Source: Chitinophaga eiseniae
GTDB lineage: Bacteria > Bacteroidota > Bacteroidia > Chitinophagales > Chitinophagaceae
Length of the DNA: 64,000 nt
Reading direction: 5' to 3'
NCBI RefSeq assembly: GCF_012641265.1
Contig: NZ_JABAHZ010000004.1
Span: 186,001 to 250,000, forward strand
The notes under the pieces were generated by a model, which saw only the letters and a program-made list of their open reading frames with translations, was not told the DNA's origin and made no database searches. Position numbers and translations under genes: made by a program. Below, in pieces: positions 8,404 through 17,511 of this stretch (position 1 is its first letter; the number at the start of each line of letters is the position of its first letter).

Positions 8404-8808
8404 CTACAGCAATCCAATGCCCAGCGTGAGTACACATATGGCCAGTAAAAGAACGCCTGTATATAAAATACCTATCCATTGATTGGGCGCTGTTCTTGCC
8501 TTCCCGGCCGCGGCTGCAAAAAATCCGCCGCTGATCAGCAGCGTACTCACGGGTACGCCTATCCGGACCAGCCATATTAACCCTGCACCCAGGGAAGCCT
8601 CATCTGCCAGGGGCTGACAAATCAGTGATAGCAGCAATAATACCCCCGCATGCGCATGGCCTGCCCTGAACATGCCCTGCTGAAAGGGGGTAAGTGATAA
8701 CCGGGACATCTTTCCGCTGATGACCTTTAAAAGAAAATATCCTCCAAATTCAATGGTGGGAACGGTAATCAGGATAAGCCCGCACATCAACCTGGCTGAA
8801 GCTGTCAT
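8404..8808 (-). CDS. Small four-helix membrane protein, unknown function
   Basis: 134 aa, almost wholly hydrophobic, with about four transmembrane helices (about 6-28, 47-66, 74-98 and 111-134). There is a His-containing motif RAGHAHAGVLLL at the start of the second helix, a possible metal or heme ligand pair. I do not recognise the family. It is divergent from the 185-aa gene at 8898 across about 90 bp and convergent with the 401-aa gene, so it forms its own transcript. Confidence 0.65.
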   Translation of the reverse strand: MTASARLMCGLILITVPTIEFGGYFLLKVISGKMSRLSLTPFQQGMFRAGHAHAGVLLLLSLICQPLADEASLGAGLIWLVRIGVPVSTLLISGGFFAAAAGKARTAPNQWIGILYTGVLLLAICVLTLGIGLL

Positions 8809-8897
8809 AGTACAAGTATTGGTAGATGATAAATATACCTGCTTGTTTATTGCGGCCTCTTAACAAATGTTAGTTTCTTCCTTACGGGGAATTTTTT

Positions 8898-9455
8898 ATG
8901 TTTGAGGAAAAAAAGATGGAAGAACTTACATTGGGCGTAGGCTCCAGGGTGCAGCACGCTCACTTCGGCCCCGGCGTCATTGTGACGGTAAAATATGCAC
9001 AATACCGCGTTACCTTCATGGACCACGGTATTAAAATGATCGATAAAACCGATCCCCTATTTGAAGTGCTCGTAGCAGAAAATGCAACGCCTGAAGTAGA
9101 AACTGCATCGGACGTGGAAACATCGCTGCTCAAAATTCTACGCCTATGGGGCGGCATTACAGAAGTAGTGGCCCTGGGCGACCGCTGGAAAGGTGGTACG
9201 CTGATCCTGCAACCTGGCGATGCTGGCCTTAAAGCCAAGGAATTACCGATAGATACCTTCTTCCACAAAATAGTGATGCTGCGCGACCGCCTGCGTGTAC
9301 TGGAGCAAAATATCAACAGCCATAAAGTGCTGACGGATGAAGAAAAGATAAATATCCAACAGTATATTACCCGTATCTACGGCTCTCTCACTACCTTCAA
9401 TGTATTGTTCAGAGACAAAGAACATTGGTTTACCGGGGAGAAGACCAACGACTAG
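8898..9455 (+). CDS. Conserved protein with N-terminal Tudor-like (UvrD C-terminal type) domain
   Basis: 185 aa. The first 55 residues, LGVGSRVQHAHFGPGVIVTV...YRVTFMDHGIKMI, match the small barrel found at the C-terminus of UvrD/PcrA helicases (GxxVxHxxFGxGxV), which contacts RNA polymerase in those proteins. The rest (about 70-185) is helical and not recognised. The start is uncertain: ATG 8898 lies inside a TATGTTTG sequence that itself looks like a -7 element, so ATG 8916 (MEELTLG) may be the true start. The stop overlaps the convergent lipase-like gene, sharing a CTAG. Confidence 0.7.
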   Translation: MFEEKKMEELTLGVGSRVQHAHFGPGVIVTVKYAQYRVTFMDHGIKMIDKTDPLFEVLVAENATPEVETASDVETSLLKILRLWGGITEVVALGDRWKGGTLILQPGDAGLKAKELPIDTFFHKIVMLRDRLRVLEQNINSHKVLTDEEKINIQQYITRIYGSLTTFNVLFRDKEHWFTGEKTND

Positions 9456-10552
9456 TTCGTATCTATGTGGTAAATCTGTTCCAGCTCCCAGCGGTAAGGT
9501 CCCAGCATGTGATGTGTGAATATGTTTTTACCGTTGAAAGGAAATTTTTCATCATACCCGTTTACAGGATATAATATTACCGGGGTACCTGCCGGGGTAT
9601 AACTGTGGCTGTTCACAAAATCGGGCCGCCCATACTCCGGCAAAATTTTCTGCACCCGTTTGGCCGCAAACTTTCCCAATACCCGTTGCAAACGCCGGGA
9701 AGACCGTTTGGTAGGGCGGTCGAGGCGTCCGTACATATACCGTAAGGCGCCGCGGATAGGCCATTTTTGTGCTTTGATAGCGCCGCTGATATCCGTAAAG
9801 GGATTCACCGTAGTAAAGTCGCGGGTAGTTTGTACAGAAAAAGGCGTTTCCGGTACCCAATCCCGGGCATTCACCACCCTTAACCCCCAGCCATCGCGAC
9901 TGATGTAATCAAAATCATAGGCATATTCCTGGTTACCTGGCTTAGGAGCGGCGCTGGCGTAGGTTTTAAACACCAGGCCTTTGGGAAGTCCTTCTGCATA
10001 TTCGAAATAGGAGCGCATCAGGAAACAGATAGCACCGCCCTGGCTATGTCCGAAGATGATATATTCGTGTATGCCTTGCTGATAGTATTCATTGATTTTA
10101 CGGATCATGTCGGGGCCCATGGCGGCTACCGCCAGCATCCAGCCGGCGTGTACATATGCTTTCGGATTTTGTGCCACTTTGTAGGGAACAATGGTGCTGT
10201 CGTTCAGCTTTACCTTTCCCTGGGCGGGAATCATACCTGCATAGAAATTCTCCAGCCAGGAAGTACTGGTACCGTTGGTACCGCGGATAGAAATAATGCC
10301 TACGCCATCTTTGCGCAGCCATAAGTCCCAGCGATTTTCCAGCCCCACTACCGGTGAACGGTACACCAGCTTGCAATCGCGGGGCGGTGTGCTGGTCACT
10401 TTTGTCCAGGGCGTATCCGCCAAACGGTCTACCAGTTTTAACAGTTCGCTGTATTCCGAAGGATTGAAATTAGGTGACAAGTGCTGTCCAACAGCATTAT
10501 TTCTCCCGAAAAATAAAATTAGAAAACAGAACAGTGAAATACGGATCCCCAT
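9452..10552 (-). CDS. Secreted lipase-like alpha/beta hydrolase (lipase class 3 type)
   Basis: 366 aa with a signal peptide (about 1-23, hydrophobic FCFLILFF). The nucleophile elbow GHSQGG follows a strand YIIF, as in class 3 lipases, and the preceding ISIRGTNG segment fits the oxyanion-hole strand. A candidate acid follows in NARDWVPE and a candidate His in the NSHSY or THHML segments near the C-terminus. Predicted to be exported to the periplasm or surface; substrate unknown, probably a lipid ester. The gene shares its last 4 bp (CTAG) with the convergent gene, and no terminator lies between them. Confidence 0.75.
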   Translation of the reverse strand: MGIRISLFCFLILFFGRNNAVGQHLSPNFNPSEYSELLKLVDRLADTPWTKVTSTPPRDCKLVYRSPVVGLENRWDLWLRKDGVGIISIRGTNGTSTSWLENFYAGMIPAQGKVKLNDSTIVPYKVAQNPKAYVHAGWMLAVAAMGPDMIRKINEYYQQGIHEYIIFGHSQGGAICFLMRSYFEYAEGLPKGLVFKTYASAAPKPGNQEYAYDFDYISRDGWGLRVVNARDWVPETPFSVQTTRDFTTVNPFTDISGAIKAQKWPIRGALRYMYGRLDRPTKRSSRRLQRVLGKFAAKRVQKILPEYGRPDFVNSHSYTPAGTPVILYPVNGYDEKFPFNGKNIFTHHMLGPYRWELEQIYHIDTN

Positions 10553-10689
10553 AGATAATTACGAATTACAAAACATGAACAACGTATAAAATACTAATAA
10601 AAGTGCGTTGCTTTAAAACAAAATGAAACAATTCAGTTGGCTCTATTGTTCTAAATGCGTTTAACTTCCATGCCTAAATTAATCTAAAT

Positions 10690-12093
10690 ATGGGAAAGAG
10701 AATTGAGCACGATTTCCTTGGAGAAAAGGAAATACCCCAGGATGTTTACTATGGTATTCAAACATTGCGTGCTATTGAAAACTTTCATATTACCGGTATT
10801 CCGTTGATGGAGGAACCGATATTCGTTCAGGCATTGGGTTATGTGAAGAAAGGTGCGGCCATGGCTAACCGGGACCTGGGCGTACTGGATAAAAATATTG
10901 CGGAATATATCATTAAGGCATGCGACCGGGTGATAGCCGGGGAGTTCAACAACCAGTTCCTGAGCGACCTGATACAGGGTGGCGCCGGTACTTCGGTAAA
11001 TATGAATGCCAATGAAGTGATTGCCAATATTGCCCTGGAAATGATGGGCAAAGAAAAAGGGCAGTATGAATTTTGCCATCCCAACAACCATGTAAACTGC
11101 TCCCAGTCTACCAACGATGCATATCCCACCGCTTTCCGTATTGCGCTGATCAATAAACTTACTGGTTATAAAGAGATATTGGGTGACCTGGCAGGCGCCT
11201 TCCTGGCCAAGGGAGAGGAGTTTAAAGACGTGCTGAAAATGGGGCGCACCCAATTGCAGGATGCCGTACCTATGAGCATGGGAGATGAGTTCAAAGCTTT
11301 TGCCACCAATATCAATGAAGAGCTATCACGTATAGAAGACAGCAAACGCCTGATCTCCGAGATCAACATGGGGGCTACGGCTATTGGTACGGGTGTAAAT
11401 GCGCCCAAAGGATATGCTGTGCTGGTCACCAAATACCTTGCGGAAATAACCGGGCTGGAACTGGTGCTGGCGGGCGACCTGATTGAAGCTACCTATGATG
11501 CCGGTGCTTACGTACAGTTGTCGGGCGTGTTGAAACGTACTGCGGTAAAGATTTCCAAGATATGCAATGACCTGCGGTTACTATCTTCCGGGCCACGTAC
11601 AGGGCTAAACGAAATTAACCTGCCACCTATGCAACCAGGTTCTTCTATTATGCCGGGAAAGGTAAATCCCGTAATTCCCGAAGTAGTGAATCAAACGGCT
11701 TTTTATGTCATTGGCGCCGACCTGATGGTGACTATGGCTGCCGAAGCCGGACAGTTGCAGCTCAACGTGATGGAGCCTACGATTTCTTTTGCGTTGTTTA
11801 CGGCTATCACTTATATGAGCAATGCCTGTAAAACGCTGAAAGACAAATGTGTGGTGGGTATTACGGCGAATGCCGACCGTACGAGGGAAATGGTGATGCA
11901 GAGCATTGGCATAGTGACCCAGCTGAATCCTATTATCGGTTATGAGAAATGTTCCGCCATTGCGCGGGAAGCGCTGGAAACAGGTAAATCGGTACATGAC
12001 CTGGCGGTAAAGGAAAAGCAATGGGTAACACAAGAGAAATGGGATGAAATTTTCACCTTCGATAACCTGATCAGACCTCAGTTTATACAATAA
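10690..12093 (+). CDS. aspA: Aspartate ammonia-lyase (aspartase)
   Basis: 467 aa, the normal length. It catalyses L-aspartate to fumarate plus ammonia in the cytoplasm. The fumarase/aspartase superfamily signature GSSIMPGKVNP lies at about residue 317-327, with the catalytic Ser in the mobile loop. The N-terminal IEHDFLGEKEIPQDVYYGIQT and the internal HPNNHVNCSQSTNDAYPTA are typical of aspartase rather than fumarase C. The downstream C4-dicarboxylate antiporter (80 bp away, same strand) supports aspartase: the pair would exchange incoming aspartate for fumarate or succinate, as with aspA-dcu in enterobacteria. ATG 10690 matches the family start. Confidence 0.95.
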   Translation: MGKRIEHDFLGEKEIPQDVYYGIQTLRAIENFHITGIPLMEEPIFVQALGYVKKGAAMANRDLGVLDKNIAEYIIKACDRVIAGEFNNQFLSDLIQGGAGTSVNMNANEVIANIALEMMGKEKGQYEFCHPNNHVNCSQSTNDAYPTAFRIALINKLTGYKEILGDLAGAFLAKGEEFKDVLKMGRTQLQDAVPMSMGDEFKAFATNINEELSRIEDSKRLISEINMGATAIGTGVNAPKGYAVLVTKYLAEITGLELVLAGDLIEATYDAGAYVQLSGVLKRTAVKISKICNDLRLLSSGPRTGLNEINLPPMQPGSSIMPGKVNPVIPEVVNQTAFYVIGADLMVTMAAEAGQLQLNVMEPTISFALFTAITYMSNACKTLKDKCVVGITANADRTREMVMQSIGIVTQLNPIIGYEKCSAIAREALETGKSVHDLAVKEKQWVTQEKWDEIFTFDNLIRPQFIQ

Positions 12094-12173
12094 GTAATAG
12101 TACCGGCTAACCGGGCAACCGGCTGGCCGGTACTATACTGCAGTGTTACAGGCATTGATAGCGACTGGTATTT

Positions 12174-13553
12174 ATGACTGAATATGGTTATCTTCAGCCA
12201 TACTTTCTTCATATGATCTGGTTACAATTTGCAATTTTATTGGGGGCTATCCTTATTGGTGCCCGTATGAAGGGCATAGGATTAGGGGTGATGGGTATGG
12301 TGGCCCTGGCAATTTATATATTCCTGTTCAGGATGCGTCCTGCAGATCCGCCTATTGATGTAATGCTGATCATATTAGCGGTAGTCAGCACTGCTGCTAC
12401 CTTGCAGGCTGCCGGGGGAATGGATTACCTGGTAAGGCTGGCAGAGAAGATCCTTCGCAGCAAACCTTCGCTGATTGTGTTACTGGGACCGCTGGTCACC
12501 TATGTATTTACCCTGTTCGCCGGCACGGCGCATGTCACGTATTCCCTGCTACCTATTATTGCAGAAGTATCTACCAAAAAACGTATACGCCCCGAAAGAG
12601 CGCTGAGTATTTCCGTGATCTCTGCCCACCTGGCTATTACTGCGAGTCCCATTTCGGCGGCTACTGCGGCGCTTTTAACGATCCTTGGTGGCAAGATGGC
12701 CCTGCTGGATATCCTGAAAGTATGTATTCCGGCTACGCTGATAGGCACACTGGCTGGAGTAGTAGTATGTTGGAAGAAAGGGAAGGACCTTGATAAAGAT
12801 CCGTTGTTCCTCGAGAAAATGAAAGACCCGGCTTTTGCAGCAAGTATCAATACAGACGTGGCTACTGCCGAAGCGCCTTTGTTGCCCGGGGCCAAAGTTT
12901 CGGTTTTTATTTTTGGATTAGCGGTGTTGACGATTGTGTTGGTGGGCGCATTTCCCGCTATGCTGCCTTCATTTGGGGCGGGTAACAGTAACCTGTCGGT
13001 AGATGCGCTGGGACATATTAAAATGTCGGCCGTCATAGAACTGGTGATGCTGGCGGCAGCTGCGGCTATTATGCTGATTTGCCGCACTACGGCAGCGGCG
13101 GTAGCTAAGGCCAGCTTGTTCAATTCCGGGGCGCAGGCGGTGGTATCTATTTTCGGCGTGGTGTGGATGAGCGCTACTTTCATGCAAAGCAATGCCGCTA
13201 CCATAGAGCATGCCCTGGGAGATATGGTGCGTTCGGCGCCCTGGACTTTCGCTATTGCCCTGTTCCTGCTGAGCATCCTGCTTTTCAGCCAGGCGGCTAC
13301 TACCAAGGCATTGATGCCGCTCGGGGTAACCCTGGGCATTGTACCGCCCTATATGCTGGCTATGTTCCCGGCAGTAAACGGCGACTTTGTATTACCCGGC
13401 TATCCTACACTGCTGGCGGCTATTAACTTCGACCGCACCGGCAGCACCCATATAGGTAAATATCTCGTGAATCATAGCTTTATGATACCTGGTGTTGTGA
13501 GTGTGGCGGTATCTGTAGCGGCGGGCTTTTTGCTTGCCGGGATATTGTTGTAG
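12174..13553 (+). CDS. Anaerobic C4-dicarboxylate antiporter (DcuA/DcuB family)
   Basis: 459 aa, very hydrophobic, with about 10-12 membrane helices. Family blocks are clear: GARMKGIGLGVMG near the N-terminus, PPIDVMLIILAVV followed by ATLQAAGGMDYLV, TYVFTLFAGTAHVTYSLLPII, RPERALSISVISAH and ITASPISAA. The RPERA and PPIDVML segments look more like DcuB than DcuA, but I cannot assign the orthologue. It exchanges aspartate, fumarate, malate and succinate across the inner membrane. It follows aspA by 80 bp with no terminator between them, so a shared transcript is likely. The N-terminal extension of about 14 residues before the first helix is a little long for the family. Confidence 0.92.
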   Translation: MTEYGYLQPYFLHMIWLQFAILLGAILIGARMKGIGLGVMGMVALAIYIFLFRMRPADPPIDVMLIILAVVSTAATLQAAGGMDYLVRLAEKILRSKPSLIVLLGPLVTYVFTLFAGTAHVTYSLLPIIAEVSTKKRIRPERALSISVISAHLAITASPISAATAALLTILGGKMALLDILKVCIPATLIGTLAGVVVCWKKGKDLDKDPLFLEKMKDPAFAASINTDVATAEAPLLPGAKVSVFIFGLAVLTIVLVGAFPAMLPSFGAGNSNLSVDALGHIKMSAVIELVMLAAAAAIMLICRTTAAAVAKASLFNSGAQAVVSIFGVVWMSATFMQSNAATIEHALGDMVRSAPWTFAIALFLLSILLFSQAATTKALMPLGVTLGIVPPYMLAMFPAVNGDFVLPGYPTLLAAINFDRTGSTHIGKYLVNHSFMIPGVVSVAVSVAAGFLLAGILL

Positions 13554-13568
13554 TACCATTAAGGTATC

Positions 13569-13622
13569 TATAAAAAGAGCAAGGGCGAATGATGATCATC
13601 ATTCGCCCTTGCTCTTTTTATA
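13569..13622. terminator. 54-bp perfect palindrome, bidirectional terminator
   Basis: Two 27-bp arms meet without a loop at 13595/13596. The outer part is TATAAAAAGAGC and the inner part GGGCGAATGATGA. It lies between the convergent antiporter and MG2-type genes, and T-runs occur on both strands. Its length and perfection exceed what termination needs. Confidence 0.85.
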
Positions 13623-13635
13623 CTACATGAATTTA

Positions 13636-16098
13636 TTAGAATTCCTTTTCCAGACGGCCTACACTACCATCTTCGGTGATACCTTCCGCTACTAAACGGA
13701 AACGTTTGGTGAAGTCGTTGTTGTAGAAATGGAAGCGGGCGGTATGCATCGTGGTGTCTATGGCTACATTCGGATTCCAATAAAGCGTGAGGCGCTTATC
13801 CGGTAAGGCATGTACCTCTTTCTTCACGGAGTAATCCGGGGAGTAGAACTGTTTTACCACCGTATAGCCAGCTTTCTTATACAGCTTAAATCCTCTGATG
13901 CTGGGATCATTTTTAGGGGCATTGTCGCCGCCTTTCTTGGTGTATACTGCGATAGCGCCGTTAGCGCCGCCAAAGCCGCCCATAAATGGAGGACGGAATA
14001 CTTTTACCAGGGCGATATCCTGCATGGAGAGGGTGCTCAACATGCTCACATCTGTTTGCATTTCATTCAGGTATAAACCTGGTTTGCCACCGCGCCAGGA
14101 AAGAGAGGGGTTGTTGAGATCACCGGTGATCTGTAACCCTGCTACTTTTGACTGGAGATATTGAAAAACGTTGAGTGAAATCGGTGTTTCCTTGGTGAGG
14201 TCGAAGGAGTAACCATCGCCGCCGGAGAACATGCCGGAAGTATAACGTTTTTCGGTGGTTTCCTCTGGTTTCACCTTTTTGGCATTTACGTTTACTTCCT
14301 GCAGGTATACCGTTTTATTGTTGATAGAGCGCATTACTTTATTGCCTTCAGATGCCGTTACCAGGAACTGCTTCAGTGCGTTGGGATCTACTGTTGGCGG
14401 TACCCGCAGCGGATAAGGTATTTTAATTTGTGTAGGGCGTTCGAAGAAGTGGTTATCGAACTTCACATTTACATCCACTCCTTTTTTCACGAGGTCGTTG
14501 CCCTGGTAAAAGATATAAGCGGTATCCGGGAATACCATGTTGGCCACTTCAAATTGCCCTTTGTCATTGATAGGCGCAGAAGCAAACATGGAGGAGCTGT
14601 CTATCGGCAGGCGGATGATCATATCCAGTTTGCCGGTAGGCATGGGCCGGCCATTGAGCATGGTGGCTATTCCCTTCATGCTGAGTCCCTGTTCGTAGGG
14701 GAACCTGATGTCGGGGAACTGGTTATTGACAATTTTTTCCCAGCTGAAGCGCGACCAACCGTTGGTCATCATCACGAGGTCCAGTCCTTTCAGGGTGGAG
14801 TCGGCGGTATTGCGTAAATACCAGGATGGGTTATAAATATATCCTTTCAGATCGGAGGTCAGTAAGAAGGTGGATACAATGTTGTTGGAATTTTTATCTA
14901 CGGGTACGGCATCGGCATCTGTTACAGACACGGAAATGTTGGATTGTATGCTATCCGGTAATCTCAGCTCGATAGTATTCAGCGACCTAGGTTCTTTATG
15001 GGTGTCGGCATCGAGTATGTCCATTTCCAGCAGGTCGTTTTTACGTACAAAGGCCAGTCGCTCAGAGAGTGGCAGCCCTGTTTTGGCAAAGAGGGTGATG
15101 TGGAGGATACCGGTAGGGATGTGATCTGCCGGGATAAAACCACTGATGCGGCCTTCGCCTACATTGAGGCTGGCTTTATACACCAGCTGGGAGCCCATTT
15201 GCGCCAGGATGATAAGGTCGTTGAGCGAGGTATCGGCTACATTACCGGGAATGGCCTGGTAGAAGATGCGGTTACCTTTGTTGAATACTTTCAGGGAGGC
15301 GCCGGTGGTTACCGCTGCCGGGAGGGCAATGGTTTTAGTGCCTTTGGCGCTTTTTACTACCGCCTGGAAGGCATCCTGGGCATCGGCGGGAGTAATTTCG
15401 AAGCTACCCATTCCATCATGCAGGGTTTTAATGGCTGCGCTGCTGGTGTTTTTACTATTTTTTACCGTACCGGATACTTCTATCGGGTAGCCGTTGTTGT
15501 CGATGGCTTTAAAAGCGACTACGTTAAGCTGGCCGGCGATCAGGTTTCCTCCTTCGGGGAAGAACTGTACGGAAAAGTCGGGCGCTGTGGCGGCGGCAGT
15601 ATCTGCCGGCACTTTACTTTTGCCGGAGGCGTCAAATATTTCAATATTCCTGCTGTAGCTGAAGGCGGGGTCGAAGTTGAGCATCCAGGCGGTATAAGCG
15701 CGGAGCTGGTATACGCCGGGTTTCTGCGTTTCCGGCAGTTCGAAGAAGCCGGGAGAGCCACCATTGCCTACGGCGAACAATTTTTTCTGGACAATCGTAT
15801 TGTTTTTATCAAGCAGCTCTACATACAGGTTGGTGGCGGTGGTAGCCGGTGCGCCTTGTAGTGTGAGGTATCCTTTGAACCAGATGGTTTCCCCGGCGGC
15901 ATAATAGTCTTTGTCGAGGTGCAGGTATACCTTTTCCGCAGGATAGCGGGAGCCAAATGTATGTAAAGCTTTTATGATGCGGTCGGACCAGTCATCATTC
16001 GATGGTAGGATAGCCAGTGCACTCATTACGCCGGTTAACAGAACGGCTGGGATCATCCATTTCAGGTGATGTCGCTTTTTCTTCAGGTGCGGTTGCAT
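13636..16098 (-). CDS. MG2-domain protein with C-terminal TonB plug-like domain
   Basis: 820 aa. After a basic N-terminus (KKKRHH) there is one hydrophobic helix (about 15-32), probably an uncleaved anchor or signal. The segment PAEKVYLHLDKDYYAAGETI (about 53-72) followed by WFKGYL is the alpha-2-macroglobulin MG2 signature common in Bacteroidota proteins. Further beta-rich Ig-like domains follow. The C-terminal third holds a plug-like domain (about 635-745: VFQYLQSKVAGLQI, GKPGLYLNE, GGANGAIAVYTKKGG) but no beta-barrel. Such MG2-plug proteins are thought to work at the outer membrane, perhaps docking to receptors; the precise role is unknown. It is a single-gene transcript, with terminator-like palindromes below and the divergent flavoprotein above. 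Confidence 0.8.
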   Translation of the reverse strand: MQPHLKKKRHHLKWMIPAVLLTGVMSALAILPSNDDWSDRIIKALHTFGSRYPAEKVYLHLDKDYYAAGETIWFKGYLTLQGAPATTATNLYVELLDKNNTIVQKKLFAVGNGGSPGFFELPETQKPGVYQLRAYTAWMLNFDPAFSYSRNIEIFDASGKSKVPADTAAATAPDFSVQFFPEGGNLIAGQLNVVAFKAIDNNGYPIEVSGTVKNSKNTSSAAIKTLHDGMGSFEITPADAQDAFQAVVKSAKGTKTIALPAAVTTGASLKVFNKGNRIFYQAIPGNVADTSLNDLIILAQMGSQLVYKASLNVGEGRISGFIPADHIPTGILHITLFAKTGLPLSERLAFVRKNDLLEMDILDADTHKEPRSLNTIELRLPDSIQSNISVSVTDADAVPVDKNSNNIVSTFLLTSDLKGYIYNPSWYLRNTADSTLKGLDLVMMTNGWSRFSWEKIVNNQFPDIRFPYEQGLSMKGIATMLNGRPMPTGKLDMIIRLPIDSSSMFASAPINDKGQFEVANMVFPDTAYIFYQGNDLVKKGVDVNVKFDNHFFERPTQIKIPYPLRVPPTVDPNALKQFLVTASEGNKVMRSINNKTVYLQEVNVNAKKVKPEETTEKRYTSGMFSGGDGYSFDLTKETPISLNVFQYLQSKVAGLQITGDLNNPSLSWRGGKPGLYLNEMQTDVSMLSTLSMQDIALVKVFRPPFMGGFGGANGAIAVYTKKGGDNAPKNDPSIRGFKLYKKAGYTVVKQFYSPDYSVKKEVHALPDKRLTLYWNPNVAIDTTMHTARFHFYNNDFTKRFRLVAEGITEDGSVGRLEKEF

Positions 16099-16218
16099 GC
16101 AATATAGTTTGAGCCAGTATAATATATGTAAAAATATAAACTTCGGAAGATTAATCGATAAGATTACGGCAGGTTTGTTATTATTGCGTGTTCAAGCCTT
16201 GGTTTTAACAAGATTTTA

Positions 16219-17454
16219 ATGAATTCAGAAAGAAAACGTTTAGTGGTGACTGGTGGCGGGGCTGCCGGCTTTTTTTGTGCCGTGAATGCGGCGCGGCTTT
16301 GTCCGCAGCTGGAGGTGATATTGCTGGAAAAAACCGGTAAGCTGTTGTCTAAAGTAAAAGTGAGTGGAGGAGGGCGTTGCAATGTAACGCACAATGCCCC
16401 GGATATTACGTATATGGCTAAACGCTATCCGAGGGGACAACATTTCGTAAAGAAGGCTTTCTCCCGGTTTTTTGTACCTGATACGGTGGCCTGGTTTGCA
16501 GAAAGAGGGGTGAGGCTGAAGGCGGAAGAGGATGGCCGTATGTTCCCGGTAACGGATAGCTCCCAAACCATTATCGATTGCCTGTTGAAGGAAGCCGATA
16601 AGTATCACGTGAGCATACGCACCAACACAGAAGTAACAGGTTTTGCGAAAACGGCACAGGGGCGTTGGGAATTGCAGCTGCAGGCGGGTACTACGCTGAA
16701 AGCGGATTACCTGTGCATTGCTGCCGGCGGGTATGCCCAGGCAGGCAAGTTTGCCTGGCTGGAGGCCTGCGGACATAGCATCGTGCCTCCGGCGCCTTCC
16801 CTGTTTACTTTTAATATGCCGGGGAATCCGATTACCAGTCTGATGGGCGTGGCCACTACAGCACAGGTAAAAGTGGCCGGTACCAAACTACTGGAACTGG
16901 GCCCGGTGCTGATCACCCACTGGGGCATGAGCGGCCCGGCAGTCTTGCGCTTGTCGGCCTGGGGCGCCCGGGAGCTGCAACAAGTGCAATATACCTTTAC
17001 TGCGGTAGTGAACTGGTTACCGGACTACAACGAAAATACGCTGCGCGACTACTGGCAACAGGCACGTATCGACGCGGGTAAGCAGAAAATATATAATAAA
17101 AATCCTTTTGGATTACCCCAGCGACTGTGGCAGTTCCTGTTACAGCAGGTAGGTATTGGAGAAGACACACGCTGGGCGGATCTTCCGGCCAAAGACCAGA
17201 ACCGGCTCATAAAGCTGCTGGTGAGTATGGAGTTCCCTGTGAAAGGTAAAACGACTTTTAAAGAGGAGTTTGTGACCTGTGGCGGTGTAACACTCAGTGA
17301 AATAGACCCTGCTACCATGGAAAGCCGTATGGTGCCTGGTTTATATTTCGCCGGGGAGGTAATGGATGTCGACGGGATCACAGGCGGCTTTAATTTCCAG
17401 CATGCCTGGACCAGTGGTTTTGTAGCGGCAGGAGCTATTGCTCAACAGTGTTGA
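16219..17454 (+). CDS. HI0933-family flavoprotein (BaiN/YhiN-like NAD(P)/FAD-dependent oxidoreductase)
   Basis: 411 aa, the usual family length. The N-terminal dinucleotide-binding motif is VVTGGGAAGFFCA (about 9-21), followed by the family hallmark KVSGGGRCNVTH (about 47-58). At the C-terminus GGVTLSEIDPATMESR and DGITGGFNFQHAWTSGFVAG-like sequence complete the FAD site. Members reduce C=C bonds or act as flavin oxidases; the physiological substrate of this branch is not established. It is divergent from the MG2-plug gene across 120 bp and ends at a strong bidirectional terminator. Confidence 0.88.
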   Translation: MNSERKRLVVTGGGAAGFFCAVNAARLCPQLEVILLEKTGKLLSKVKVSGGGRCNVTHNAPDITYMAKRYPRGQHFVKKAFSRFFVPDTVAWFAERGVRLKAEEDGRMFPVTDSSQTIIDCLLKEADKYHVSIRTNTEVTGFAKTAQGRWELQLQAGTTLKADYLCIAAGGYAQAGKFAWLEACGHSIVPPAPSLFTFNMPGNPITSLMGVATTAQVKVAGTKLLELGPVLITHWGMSGPAVLRLSAWGARELQQVQYTFTAVVNWLPDYNENTLRDYWQQARIDAGKQKIYNKNPFGLPQRLWQFLLQQVGIGEDTRWADLPAKDQNRLIKLLVSMEFPVKGKTTFKEEFVTCGGVTLSEIDPATMESRMVPGLYFAGEVMDVDGITGGFNFQHAWTSGFVAAGAIAQQC

Positions 17455-17464
17455 GCTTATTTGT

Positions 17465-17506
17465 AAAAAGGAAAGGAACGATAGTGCTATCGTTCCTTTC
17501 CTTTTT
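17465..17506. terminator. Bidirectional terminator
   Basis: 20-bp arms (17465-17484 with 17487-17506) with only TG between them. The left arm is purine-rich (AAAAAGGAAAGGAACGATAG) and a T-run ends the right arm. It lies between convergent flavoprotein and deoxynucleoside kinase genes. Confidence 0.85.
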
Positions 17507-17511
17507 TATAG

